This document shows, piece by piece, positions 46,250 through 57,916 of a stretch of 64,000 nucleotides of DNA. A program made the position numbers and the translations under genes. Every line of letters starts with the position of its first letter. Position 1 is the stretch's first letter. The stretch is from NCBI GenBank assembly GCA_017562135.1, contig QEYB01000556.1, positions 310,001-374,000 of the forward strand. Reading direction: 5' to 3'. This DNA comes from Dipylidium caninum (taxonomy: Eukaryota; Platyhelminthes; Cestoda; Cyclophyllidea; Dipylidiidae). The notes under the pieces are model-generated. The model ran no database searches and was not told the origin of the DNA. It worked only from the letters and a program-made list of their open reading frames with translations.

Positions 46250-49200
46250 TTTTGAGTGGGAGGGCGAGTGTCCGCGCCGCCTAACACCTCTTGAATCTAC
46301 ACCCAACTGCCCACCGGATTATGGAACCATTCTGCGTGTGTTGGGTTCTTTGATTCCTGTCCCCATTTACTTACTGCGTAAACGAACGCAACCATCCGTC
46401 TTAATTTGTAAATATATACGTCTCTTGCTTTTGTGAGAAGGCACGTCCAGGTCTCTGCTGACCTATCTCTCCCGCTTTCAAAGATAGCGCCACCTCGACT
46501 GGCCCCAGGGGCGCGTGAAACTGAGATGGCAATCCATTCGAGCCCCCTTTTTGGGGTATTCCGCGCTTGTTCATTACCTATCGTCAGGCTTTACGCGTGT
46601 GCGTCCCGATAGTTCACCTCAAAGGTCTAGTTTGTTCAGAGATTGAAAGGAAGGCGTGTGAGGGGATGTGAGAATGACGTTGGCAGATGTTCTATACCAC
46701 TTCTATTTAGTAGACTTTCCCCTCTTCTGCAACACATAATCTCGAACACCACTAGCGAGCCATGTTCACGAGTGACCACTGTGCGGCCGGACCTAAAGTG
46801 AGCCTGGCACGACGTCAGGCGAGCCCGACCCCGAGCACCGGGGCAGGTGGGGCTTGCACTAGGAAGATGGCGTGTTATCGCAGGGGTCCCCGTCTCAGGC
46901 GAGCTTTCGGTGGTAGGGATCAAAATAATAAAGCATTCCATGGTTTACACATTTACTTTATTGAGAGGATAGTTGAAGCGAATAGAGGAGTTCTTTCCTG
47001 CTCCCCGAATAATGCGTCTTTCAAGCGTACTTCTCGATGTTAAAGCGGCATGACCTTTCCGGGCACGCAGCCCATGCAGTTTATCTTGCCGACCAACTGA
47101 CACTTACACATTTGTGCTCCCCTTTTAAAAATAAACGCCATTTTTCAGCTTCACGACTCGGCATTTAGTCTAGGCGAAAGGTGCCTTGGGTAGAAGACGC
47201 CGTCACCAGGGGAAGCCATCACGTAAGTTGAATGAAACTCCTATTGGTGAATAACAACGCAGGAGGGGGAGGAGGGGGCGGGGCTGTTTGCTCCCCTGCT
47301 TCCTCCGTCGTCCTATTCCCACCGGCCAAAGCCCATTAAAGTGACTTGAAGATCGTCTCGCCAGCCTCGAACACATGAATACTCATGTGGGGCCGAGTGG
47401 ATGCTTCGTGTAGGCACGAGACTGGCAAGACGGGATGCATCGAAAGTCAAGTGAAGGTATTAGTTTACGCGAGGTAGCGGTGGCGTTTTTGGTCGGGGCT
47501 ACGTGGGTGGAGTCCAGTTAGAAGTGAAAAAGCGGTGAGACGAGTCAGTCTGGGCCTCGTAGGTAACGCCGTTAACGGTGTCCGATTTCCTCCTTGGCCA
47601 TTTAGCCTTTCGCATCGGAGAAAAAGCCACGACTGTCTGGCCCACAGAAATGCCAAATGAGAGGGTCGAGTGTTGCATAAAGTGACGGTGAATAGGTAGG
47701 TTGGGGTGTATCCCCCTTTTCTCGCTTCTGCTTCACTGTTTTCCGAGTGCGACGGCAACCCACACTCTCAAGCCACTCTATTGTATTACCTTTAGGGGTG
47801 GAGGCCGCCTTGATTCCGTCTCCCACCAGCACTTCTTCGAATGCCTCCCTGAGCGTTAATTTCCTTTCCGATTGTTGGTGTACAGACAACACGACATGTG
47901 ACTGTCAATGTCACTCTAGTGCCAAATTCTCTTTTAGATTCCATGCTTTTTACGAGTTGGGATTTAATCATGAATGAATTTATGGCACAGACAAAAAGTG
48001 AACATCGAAGAGACAGATGTCGAACGCCGCTGTCGTAGATGGAAAAAGAGTTTCAGCAGAAGTACATTTTTTGCGACGCAAGTAAGGTGTACCGTTAACT
48101 TTGCTTTGCCGGCCTTATAATCATCGGCCAATCCAGAAAGTGGCATGGGTATAAACTCTGCATCCGCCAAATTGGAGTCGCCTTGGGGCGACCACCTGTG
48201 TCACTGTGGTCCTCCTCCCAGGCGGAGGCGATCCCACTCTCAGGCAACCGCAGAAACAGCGCAGCACATGCGTGTACACTGGCTCGCTCCGTGATAAAAA
48301 GCTTCATTTCCGTGCAGCACATTGCGGGAAAACGGGGCAAATCTTGAGGTATTTACTTAATAGCAGCCAGGAATCTAATCGTATGCTTGTTAATACCATG
48401 GCAAATAGAGGCAATTTTGACTAGAACTGACATTTGGACCTTTGCCGACTACTAATTGCGCCCCGCTCTATGACTTATGAGATGCACAATTTGGTAGTTG
48501 AGGTTATATCAGCCAAAGTGACTTGCGTTTTGCCTCATTTCCTCTACTTGTTGAATTCAATCATTCGTCTAACAAAACAGCCACCCGTAAATTAGGGGGG
48601 CGCCGCATGGCCACTCGAGTTATCGCGGCCACTGGGAGATAGGAGGCGAGACGGCGTTCAACGCAGTGGCACCTGAGGCAATGTGCGAGGTCCTCTCCGC
48701 TCCGCTCCACTCCCCTCGGGTGAGTTTTTCACTGTTACGGCAGGCGCGGAGCCCCACCTGTTCAAAGGGATTCTTAAATTATTGTGTTTTTATTGCAAAA
48801 TAACTTAACTTCATCGCAGCTTATTCTGCAGTGAAATTCTTGACTGTATACTTTCGAAGATGGGCGCCATTTTGACGGCACTTTTCACCAGTGCTGCTTT
48901 TTGCACGCTTGGGCGGTGAAAAGTCTTTACGTAGCGCAATTTGTGGAACATGGGACTTGAAAGAAAGTTGTTACACGCATATGACTGTCACTCGAAGAAG
49001 GCGAGACTCTACGTCGTTAATTAAAATGCTGTGGGTAAGAGAACTTCTGTGGATGAAAAAGTTGGCGGTATTGCGGGACAAGAAGAAGCTACTTTTGACA
49101 GTGAATGAAAGGTGGAAGTAGACTTAGTTAAAATCCAGAAAATAGACTTGAGATGGCCCTATACTGATCCAATCCCAGAAAAATAAACATGGATTTTATG

Positions 49201-49937
49201 CAGAAAAGCCTTTCGCATTCGTTTACTGAAGCTGGTCAGTTTCAGTTGCGCATTTCATTCCTTAAACTAGTGACATTCAAACATCAACAAACAAACTTGA
49301 GGTTTCAACTGGAAGAAGGGGACTGCACCTACCTGCTCACGGAAAGATAGCCGCGACGACTAATTAGTCAGCCTGGATGATTCGTCGTCTATTTGATATG
49401 GAATAAAGCATTTCATCCGCAACCCCCGAAATCTATCAGTGGTGCGGCTCCTGAGAATTAGCGGATGGTGACAGAGGCTATCAGGCCCATACACTGATTG
49501 CCATGTTGGCACGCTGATGGCCTTCAATGCTACATGTGCGGAGGCTTGACACCACTAGGGAGATCGTTCGCAGACGGCTGGAATTTGATACAGCCCCATT
49601 CCGGTACTGCCTATGTTTAATCTGCCCACACCGTCGAAAAGGTCTCTTAGCTGGGACGATTTTATTCTGTTTGTTAAAGACAAACGCAGGTACCCACACG
49701 AAAGCACGCGAGTCGCCAACTCCGCCTTTCCCCTCCCGCAGGATGCCTCTGCGCGCGTGTCGTGCAACTGGGGTCGTCCAGGAATTGGGGGTGAAGCGGC
49801 CCTTCCCGGCTCCCCCTCCCCCCCTTTTCATTCGCAATGAGTCATGCTCACTCGAGGCTCCTCCTCCGCCGCCACTGCCCATCCGCCACTCCCCCGCCCT
49901 GGTGGCACCCATGCCATCGGCTGATTTATTGTTATAG

Positions 49938-50011
49938 GAACCTCGTTGTTCCCACACGAGCGAGTCAAGCTCCCCGTCCTTGTCGAGGTCAATTAACATG
50001 GCGATAGACAC
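49938..50011 (-). CDS. Possible exon with an FG-GAP-like calcium motif
   Basis: The minus strand reads VSIAMLIDLDKDGELDSLVW, with the spacing D-x-D-x-D-G-x-x-D typical of FG-GAP repeats. An AG acceptor (GTTTTCAG) precedes it. The donor after WEQR (GTTCCT) is poor, and no neighbouring exon of the same gene was found. Confidence 0.2.
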
Positions 50012-50877
50012 GCGGCGCCGCACTCACACTGAAAACTACTAACACAATGCAGAGCCTTAGAGGAGCATTGAAAACCACTGTAGGGCGAGTTCTCAAGGTG
50101 AACATGAACCCTGTGACGGGACGGGTAAACTGAACCTTATTATCCTGATGAAACGGTAACAATGGGGACATTGAGCGCTGCATCAGTAAAACCACTCCTG
50201 ATTTTCTAAATTAAACCGTAGCCTCCGGCTAGCATGGCGATTGCTCCTCCAAATTACAGTCGCCTCAACACAGAATCTACAATAGCCGGCACCGAATTGG
50301 CGAAAACGCCACAAACGGAGCGTTCGCACCCCGGGTGATGTGGTAAGGATGAAAATAGTCTCGCAATACCGCAACAGACTTCGCTCGGTATTACGATGCC
50401 TAGGATAAGGCGGCGTAATTTCCCTGAATAAGAGTTTACTTTCTTAAACGGCTCTCTCAAGGACCTTTTTATCTTTTTTTCCGTTGAAGATTTAACAATT
50501 TTCTCGGATGCAAGAGAGGGGTGTTCATGCTGTTCTCGGGGCTCCAAAAGGGTCCATTCAGGCAAAGGAAAGAATTGATGGTTTTTCTAAGCCTGGCCGG
50601 AAATTTTTAAGTTTAAAGACAGTCTGCGCATTTTGCTATGCTAATAGCGCTAAGTTCAGCTTTGTTATTTGTGGCAGAGAAGAGAATTGGAACCAATGGT
50701 GAGAAAAGGGAATGTTCATCGCCATCGTTCCGGTTGGCAAAAAGAATAAAAATTAAATCCTAAACGTTACTACCCATCTCTGATTTGAATGCAGGCGAGA
50801 AACGATACTGGAAAGAGGTCAAGTCATAAAACCCGCCCAAGTAACCGCGTCTGGAATTCACCTCAGGACCTACACGA

Positions 50878-51378
50878 GTGTGTCAGGGCGTGTCACGGCT
50901 CGGTCGCCCGATGACATGGTGTCAAGCCACAACTCGTGAAGGGCTGCCTACGAGGCCACGCGTCTGCGGAAACGTGATGGGGCGGTTGGAGGACATTTTA
51001 AACAGTATGACTAGAAATTGCATCCAGCCATTCTATTGCATATCGAGAGTTAATTCTGCTAAGAGTACGTCACAACGGTGCTTGACCCTCACAACGATTA
51101 CCTATGCGAAAACGCAACAGCCTCGACTCCGATGTCGCGACATTAAAATGGTCGGAGAAGGGCAAGAAAACTTGGCATGCAGTTTAAGCGTTCAAACAAC
51201 TATGCCACCTACAGCCTGCCAAAGCCTTCTGGAGCTACCTGACAACACTAACCTCTTCTGCGGTCGAAATTGGTCCTCGCATAGGTTTCCTTCTAAAGGG
51301 CGTTTCTCCACAGACCTTAAATCTGAACTAGGGACAGGCGCCAAGGCGTTTTTACACGGCCGACATAAAACACTCTAA
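50878..51378 (+). CDS. Unrecognised 166-codon ORF
   Basis: Open frame of 166 codons with no recognised motif. It is polar, Thr/Ser/Arg-rich, with scattered cysteines. No neighbouring exon or supporting splice site was identified, so it may be chance or a decayed element. Confidence 0.15.
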   Translation: MCQGVSRLGRPMTWCQATTREGLPTRPRVCGNVMGRLEDILNSMTRNCIQPFYCISRVNSAKSTSQRCLTLTTITYAKTQQPRLRCRDIKMVGEGQENLACSLSVQTTMPPTACQSLLELPDNTNLFCGRNWSSHRFPSKGRFSTDLKSELGTGAKAFLHGRHKTL

Positions 51379-53319
51379 AATATGTTTAGGATAAAAAAAA
51401 ATCCCCTCGAACATTAAAACAACTAGCTGCGTTTTTCAATGCTTTGATATTGTTTGGGAAATAACGAAGGCACTAGATTGACCTTCTACGTTCTACTAGC
51501 AATAAAAACTTCAACTAGTTGCGTGTTTGTTAAGTTATAATTGGCCCAGACTTAGTAGGAAAGTCGAAGTTATTTGAGCACACTTCCGCAGAAGTCTCAT
51601 TGGAGCCAAACCTACCTCATTTTGAGAGGAAGAGGAACAATTGAAACTTTTAATGTCCTCAGACTTCGGCAGATAAAGCGATGACATTCGAGAAAGGGAT
51701 CGAGGCAAGGATGATGGGTTAAGCATAGATTAACTTTTTAAAGCAACTTACTTCCAGAATTCATGCTCAAAAGAACTGCGAACAGATAAGCTAACAAAAC
51801 CTTTCTACCTTGAGTAATTGCCTTCTCCAATGTGAATCCAAGTAGTATCCTGGCGAAAGCGTCGTATTAGTGTGGACAATTCAACATTTGCCCCCGATTC
51901 CTAGAATTGTTGCATTGAGGTGCCTATCTCAGGACTAAGGAACTAAAAAAGTGCCAAAGAAAATGGATGACCAAAGCACCCATTAATCGACGGAGGAAAT
52001 AAACACCTGCCGAAAATACCACGAGCCTGAACAAGTGCATCGTAAAAACCGTAGAAAAACATGACTTAGGAAAAATGATTGCTAGTGTGAACAAAGAAAA
52101 TACGTTAAAAAACGTACACTTCGAAAATAGCAATCAAACTTTCTAATCGACATCGGCGATTCAAGCGAGAAAGCACGTCTACTTCGAACCAACTGAAGTA
52201 ACTTTTAGGTACATTCCCCAGAAAACCAGACAATCTTTAATACTCGGTCACTTACCAATGAAGCGCTAAATGCATGGATAAGATCTCGAAGTTCGGAATA
52301 TTTTAAGTTGACTTTTTGAAGCCTTACTAGTACCTTGGGCCTATGGGTTTCAACATTTCCCGTAGGGACAAGCGAGACTGAGGCGTAAGTGAAAGCGTAA
52401 GAGTGAAATTGCTGGCGAAGGGTGCAGCGACGATAAAGGAGCACACCAAATGATAGACCAAACTCATACGAAAGTTTTGATATGCTCCTGAAACGGGACT
52501 TGTAAACGTGAACTATCTTGACTGAAGATAATAAAAGCGATTAAGAAAATACTGAAATTGAGCATATGGAAGTGCTAATGAAACTACACCGTGCTAGTTG
52601 ATATCAAGAAAGGTTTTCAGAGACAGGGCCAGAAAATGGTGTCCCTAATTCCAAATACAGATTCCCAATTACTTCAAAGAACAACGTATCTAATCTTGAA
52701 TGATTTACTAGTTTAGACCTGTTATGCATCATAAAATCTGGAATGCCAACTTAATTAGAGCCAGTAACTCAATGACATGACAACAAAGAAGTTACTTAAT
52801 TTATGTAAAAACAAGCCCTTAAAAGACGCACTAACGAGATTTTCGAGGTGCGTGAAGGAAAAGACTAACAACTACTCGTAAGTCTATAAAAGTAGGGATA
52901 AGATACTAATGGGATGAAGAGTAAGACAGTATACAAGCCCAAATATTTGCAGATTTGAATCATGCGAACAATGATAGAAACATACTTGCCTTAAGGATAA
53001 CAACAATACATTTACTAAGCACTAAACGCGGGAGAAAATTGCGGCGGTCAAGACCCACTGTTTTACTACTGAAACAATAGAAATGTTGCAGACCGAGACC
53101 CGCAATTGTGCATAAGAGGTGCAGTCGCCAAACCCTTGGAGGACCACAATAACCCCAATTCAGCCACACTCAAATGATAGTCACAACATCTTCATGGTGT
53201 CCTGGAGCTGGATTTGAAAAAACCTGCCGAGTTGAAACGCATTTTCTTTCAGACATATTTAAAATACAAAAACCAAGTGGTCACTTCGGCAGGAAAATTG
53301 AAATGAGGAGAGCTCAAGA

Positions 53320-54324
53320 TCATTCAAGGCGCCTGAAAATTAAACAAACGGTGCTAGAGCCCGCAACGCCACCGAAGGTGAATGTGCTAAGCGGAGGCAC
53401 TTCACAGATGAATTGAAAAAGGCGTCTCTTGTCCTCGGAGGCGCGTTCGAATTCCTGACGTAGCTCTTCAGTGGCCCAGTTGCAAGAAGTCACCATCACC
53501 CTGCCATTCATCCGGAGGAGGCGATGGATGTTGCGCAGATAAATGTCGCGCGACACTTTAGAAACTTTCAAAGGATCTGCATTGTCAGGAATAAGGGTGA
53601 TTGCATCGAAGGTACCCTTGTCAATAGCGACATCAAAAGGACCATCATGGGAAATAAACTCTTGAATGTCTTTCGGTGACAGTAGATTCAGACACTAGAC
53701 CGTAGAAAGAAAAAAATACGTCAGACAGATAAATTCGGCTGAAGCACTAGTAAGCCAATTATTGATTTTCGCAACAACGAAGAGACAGTCGCTTGGGTGG
53801 AATTCCATGTAACTAAATAAAGGCTATCATCTAAGGAAAATCTCAGTGAAACAAAGCACTCTACGAAATACCGATTTTAAGGGAAAACGAAAACCAGGTA
53901 TGGAAAAAGGTAAAAACATGGGTTACCTGAAATTTAACCTTTTCTGACAGGTGGGCATCATAAGAAAGCTTTTGTGCCAAGGAAATAGCATTTTCGGAGT
54001 AATCCACACCAGTGACAGCGACATAACCGCGGGAGGCCTTCAAATGGTGGCAGTTGATTAGTTAAAGGTAGTCCTCACAAGTTCCAGGCTAAAATGACCG
54101 TTACCGCACCCTAAGTCCACTATTCGAGAATCTAAGGGAGTGTTACAACCTGAGAGATAACCAATGATACGATTTTCACTTGCTTTGCCAAACCTACTCC
54201 GTTCTACCAAGGGCTGTGATAACCAATATGCATACCATATATCGCCAGTGTCATTAAATTCAGTAAAGTTCCTCAATTCGCACTCATAATGCTTATCCCA
54301 GCTACAAGGATGGTTAGAATCCAA
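53320..54324 (-). CDS. EEF1AKMT2: EEF1A lysine methyltransferase 2 (METTL10), four exons
   Basis: Cytosolic SAM-dependent methyltransferase that modifies a lysine of elongation factor 1A. Exons: 54324-54236, 54193-54079, 54037-53927, 53694-53320; phases agree and give 229 residues. The start MDSNHPCSWDKHYECELRNF matches the family's HWDAVYERELQTF region. GDTGEIWFGEES-like sequence is restored by splicing (NDTGDIW-FGKASEN). Motif I is VDLGCGNGHF; the next strand GVDYSENAI carries the acidic SAM-binding residue. Then come IDKGTFDAITLIPDNA, VTSCNWATEEL and the terminal FTFGGVAGSSTVCLIF. Introns are 42, 41 and 232 nt. The gene looks intact. Its 5' end faces the ADAM gene on the other strand. Confidence 0.95.
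54038..54078 (-). other. 41-nt intron in EEF1AKMT2
   Basis: Donor GTGAGG after GAA CTT, branch-like CTAAT, acceptor TTTGAAG before GCC TCC. Splicing gives LELASRGYVAVTGVDY, which aligns gaplessly to the methyltransferase fold at this point. Confidence 0.88.
54194..54235 (-). other. 42-nt in-frame intron in EEF1AKMT2
   Basis: GTATGC to GTAG between TG and G TTT. It has no stop in the reading frame and a length divisible by three, so the unspliced frame stays open and adds 14 residues (AYWLSQPLVERSR and a neighbour). The family has IWFG contiguous here, which supports splicing. Confidence 0.82.
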
Positions 54325-56081
54325 GAGATTGAGAAGTATACTGGTTTTTAGTGCCTAGCGGAGACGGCCGTAGGTCATCCATGGATATAACTGGCTGAGA
54401 TTGCGAAGCAACGGCTGGGCTTCTCTGAAACGGGGGAGGGGAAGAGGGGAACAGGGGTTGTTTTATTGGACGGAGCATTGAACTCTCGGTAAATTAATCC
54501 TTGAAGTTAGCTGAAAACATTGCATTAAATGAACAAAGGGAGCAGAATTGGTAGAAGCACCCTTAATATTACCTCCAAAGAAGAGTGCTTCCGAAGCATA
54601 GACAAGAGGGCCATGAGGCGTTATTGGCAATGATTTTTTTGCGCCGAAATAGAGGATGTTTCAGCAGAGGAATACGGTCGCACAAGTCAAGCAATGTGCA
54701 AGAACTAGCCTTTTAAATTTAATTTGCACATTCACTTTATAATTAAATTTAAGGGCTTTTCATATTCTTTTATAACCCCTACAGTCGCGTCGCTTATCGA
54801 AACGTATGTTTAAACATGCGGTTATATTTTTTTCCGCAGGTCAAGGCCGATACCGCAGCCTTCGAACCGCTACCCCGGTTGGAATGCCGACTGATGGCTT
54901 GTCGTCCGTGCCCGCGGCTTTCTCCAATACTCTCCACAAGGCCTATACAAAGGTTTTATTTCCTCTTAGGATTCCTTCTGACTTACGCACTAGCTGTATC
55001 CGTAATAGTCTCAAGTTTCTCCTCCGATAAATTGGAATGGATTTCTCCTATCAGTGTGCGTTATGTAATTTTTATATTTTGAGTAACACTCCTTTATGTT
55101 CTTACAGTTATAGCTGCTACTAACTCTATACAGCGTTGATAGTTATACAGTAAAAGATACTCTCGGCTCCGGCCCATTTAAATATTGAATTAGCCTTTTA
55201 TTAGCATGCGCAGCATCCATCTCTGTTTTTAAATAAGTCTGGCAGGTGTGTGGATAAAGCGCTTAGGAAAATTTGGCATATATAACATTATTGTGCCCTT
55301 TAATTGGCAAGGAGAGTGACAATTCTAGTTTTTTCTTCATTTTTTTTCCACGCTCGATTAATTTATACCTCCCTGATATTTGATAACTAAATCATGCCCT
55401 AATTTCCTTCATAGACGTTAACTAATCGGGAATGTCTAGTTATTATAAATATTATAAGCTCTTCTGTGATAGCGGTTTCAAAGACTACTTGTTTGTTTAA
55501 ATTTAGCGTAATAGCTCCCCCCGGTTAACGCCTTTGGGAAGATCTCGACATGCTGCTGGGTAACTGCCAGTGTTTTTAGCGTACATTTATTTCTGCACCT
55601 TTTTTTACCATTGCGCACATCATCTTAATCCCGCTGGCATTATAATCGTATTTTCTTAGTTCATGAGTGTAATGCTTTAACCGAAATCCTCGTTTATGCC
55701 GAAAACTTTGTTTTGACCGATTATATATGCTACTTGAACACTTTTAGGATAGAGAATTTATTTGTTATACTAAACAGTGTTTCAGGGTATATGCTGCCTC
55801 ATTGCACATTAACCTACGGGTTTATATTAAACTTAATGCGATATCACTGCTATACACTCCAACTTTATAGTTAAACAACTTTTTTGCATTTTTTAAATCA
55901 AATCATTAGATGAGATTGAAAGCCTTTATTCTCTTGATCATTTATTAACAGTGGGTCTATTTCAGCGCACTTACTTGATTTGTTTTCTTTCTGTTCGTGT
56001 TACACGTAAGTTTTTTACTTCAAAAGAAGTTGGGCTATTGACCCGCTCTGGTTTCTGGCCGATTTATTTTGCTTCGTCGTC

Positions 56082-56220
56082 ATGTTGTTTTTCTTAAGAT
56101 CGGCCAATCTCACACGTCATCTATCGGTAACAGTATCTTTAGAGTCATCGGTATCATTTTCACGTGAACAGCAATTTAATCGACTGAAACGACGAAACAA
56201 GTCTAAAAATCGCAACATAG
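56082..56220 (+). CDS. Possible exon with furin-like site (speculative)
   Basis: Frame including FSREQQFNRLKRRNKSKNRN followed by a good donor (GTGAGC at 56222, phase not checked against a partner). RLKR fits the furin cleavage pattern found between the prodomain and protease of ADAM proteins. The acceptor is unclear and the piece is far from the protease exons. Confidence 0.2.
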
Positions 56221-57888
56221 GTGAGCGCACTTTTATATCACCCGATTTCAAATTTGCATTAGTATGTTTTAATCTTAGTTTATTTAAAAATTAAATCCTC
56301 CACTAGATCTGGGTACGCTTGAATTTGTGTATATGGATCTTATGCGCTAGCCGCACATTGGTTCACTGAATTGCTACTGCCATCAGTACAAAATTGAGCT
56401 ATTATCGTGCAGTTTCACTATATTAATACAGCACTAATTTTGCTGTTAGCAACATGATGTGTCATTTTTCAGACGTCTTTTGCCTCGTTTTACAACTCAC
56501 ATTGATAAATTCATTCGCATTCAACTTTATACACACCCTAATTAAACCAATCAGGTGAAAAGTCTGCATTATCGCATGTGTGGGTTTATTGTCAACAGTG
56601 ATAATTTTTGGCTAAAAGATTGCGTGAGGTAAATGCGCTCGTTGTGTGTAACACAATAGTGTAATTTTATGCTAATTCTTTCAGGCCATCGCCGACCATT
56701 TTCGTCCACCTTGGTCGAACACATTTCAGGCATAATTTATATATATCTCTCGTATTCAGATTTTAATCCTCAGAATTCTCCACATTAACCGTTTGCTGCT
56801 GACCGCGCTACTGGCAACAATACGTAGTAACTGTCATCCAAACGTATAGACCGTATTTTTTGGTTTTATTATCTCCCCTTTGTTTCTTTTGAGTGTAATA
56901 AACTGTTAGTTTCACTTGCATAATTTGAAGTTGGGCATCTTGAGAGTGTCTTTTGGAAACATTCCCCATCGGTTCTTGTTTCATATAGGTAAGTTAGGTG
57001 TGGGTTTTTTGTTAGGTTTGGTCTGAGAATTCTGACCCACCCACGATGCATACCTTTAAGACTGACCAATTTCCTTTTGGCAGCCCCATGTTTACTAGAT
57101 TGTGGTGTCATTGTCTAAATTTATTAATGGTGATTATCGTAGAGACATTTGATCGCCCATCCAAGCTGCCCCACTTCGTGATGCATTACCTTATTATCAC
57201 ACTGTTAAAATAAAGTGCATTTTCTTGTTCCATTAACTGGCAATTGGAGCACTTTAGCCATAATTTCCCTTTTGAATTGCTTACTCATTTCATAGATTAT
57301 AAATAAAACATTGTTTATGACCGACATTTCTCACTTGATTCCTTTAGCCATTTTGAGGGTCCTGGGTTTTGTCACGGCTTTACGTGCGATTGGTAACAAA
57401 GCGGTTCATTCGGTATATTGGAATCGTTAAAGTGGAGCCTTACGGCAGTGTGTCTCCCATGTATTCACTAAGCATGATTTTTGGAATGGCATTTTTCTCC
57501 TTTTTCGATTTCTAACGCCAATTCCAAAATGCGTCTACCGGACCGGATTTAGTTGCATTGGAGAGATCTCTGTTCAAATCCAAATTTTGTAATTTTATTA
57601 TTTTTTTGTTTCGCATTCGTGGTAACCCAGTTTGATGATTAAAAACGTTGATTATCAATGTTAGGAAATGATCGAAAAACTATATTCACCACTTGGAGTC
57701 CGGTCCGCATAGATTACACGGTAGCGGAGGCTGAGCAGTATACATGTTGCATAAAATAAAAACCACCGTATTACATAGTCCACTTTCTCTACATATCATC
57801 ACCTTCGGTACCCCTTTTCTTTCATTCACCTCCACCTGGAAATGTGAAAAAGGACGTGACAGTTTTGGGATGCAGTGATACGATCACT

Positions 57889-57916
57889 GCAAGGAGGTGG
57901 GTGCAAGGAGGTGGGT
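57889..57916. repeat. 14-bp tandem duplication
   Basis: The unit gcaaggaggtgggt is present twice in direct succession in non-coding sequence. Confidence 0.85.

Larger units (their letters stand above)
46250..53319. other. Stretch without a convincing gene
   Basis: Contains a G-rich tract near 47270-47285, C/T-rich and G/A-rich segments near 48700 and 49790-49880, and several medium ORFs on both strands that I do not recognise. One short minus-strand segment at 49938-50011 has an FG-GAP-like motif and is listed separately. Confidence 0.4.

Noticed and set aside
47465..47892. Two overlapping minus ORFs of 96-97 codons
   Set aside because: Different frames over the same DNA, no recognised domain, and composition typical of GC-rich non-coding sequence here.
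57545..57582. tRNA-like B-box word gttcaaatcc
   Set aside because: The possible A box is far too close, no cloverleaf can be drawn, and no terminator T run follows at the right place.
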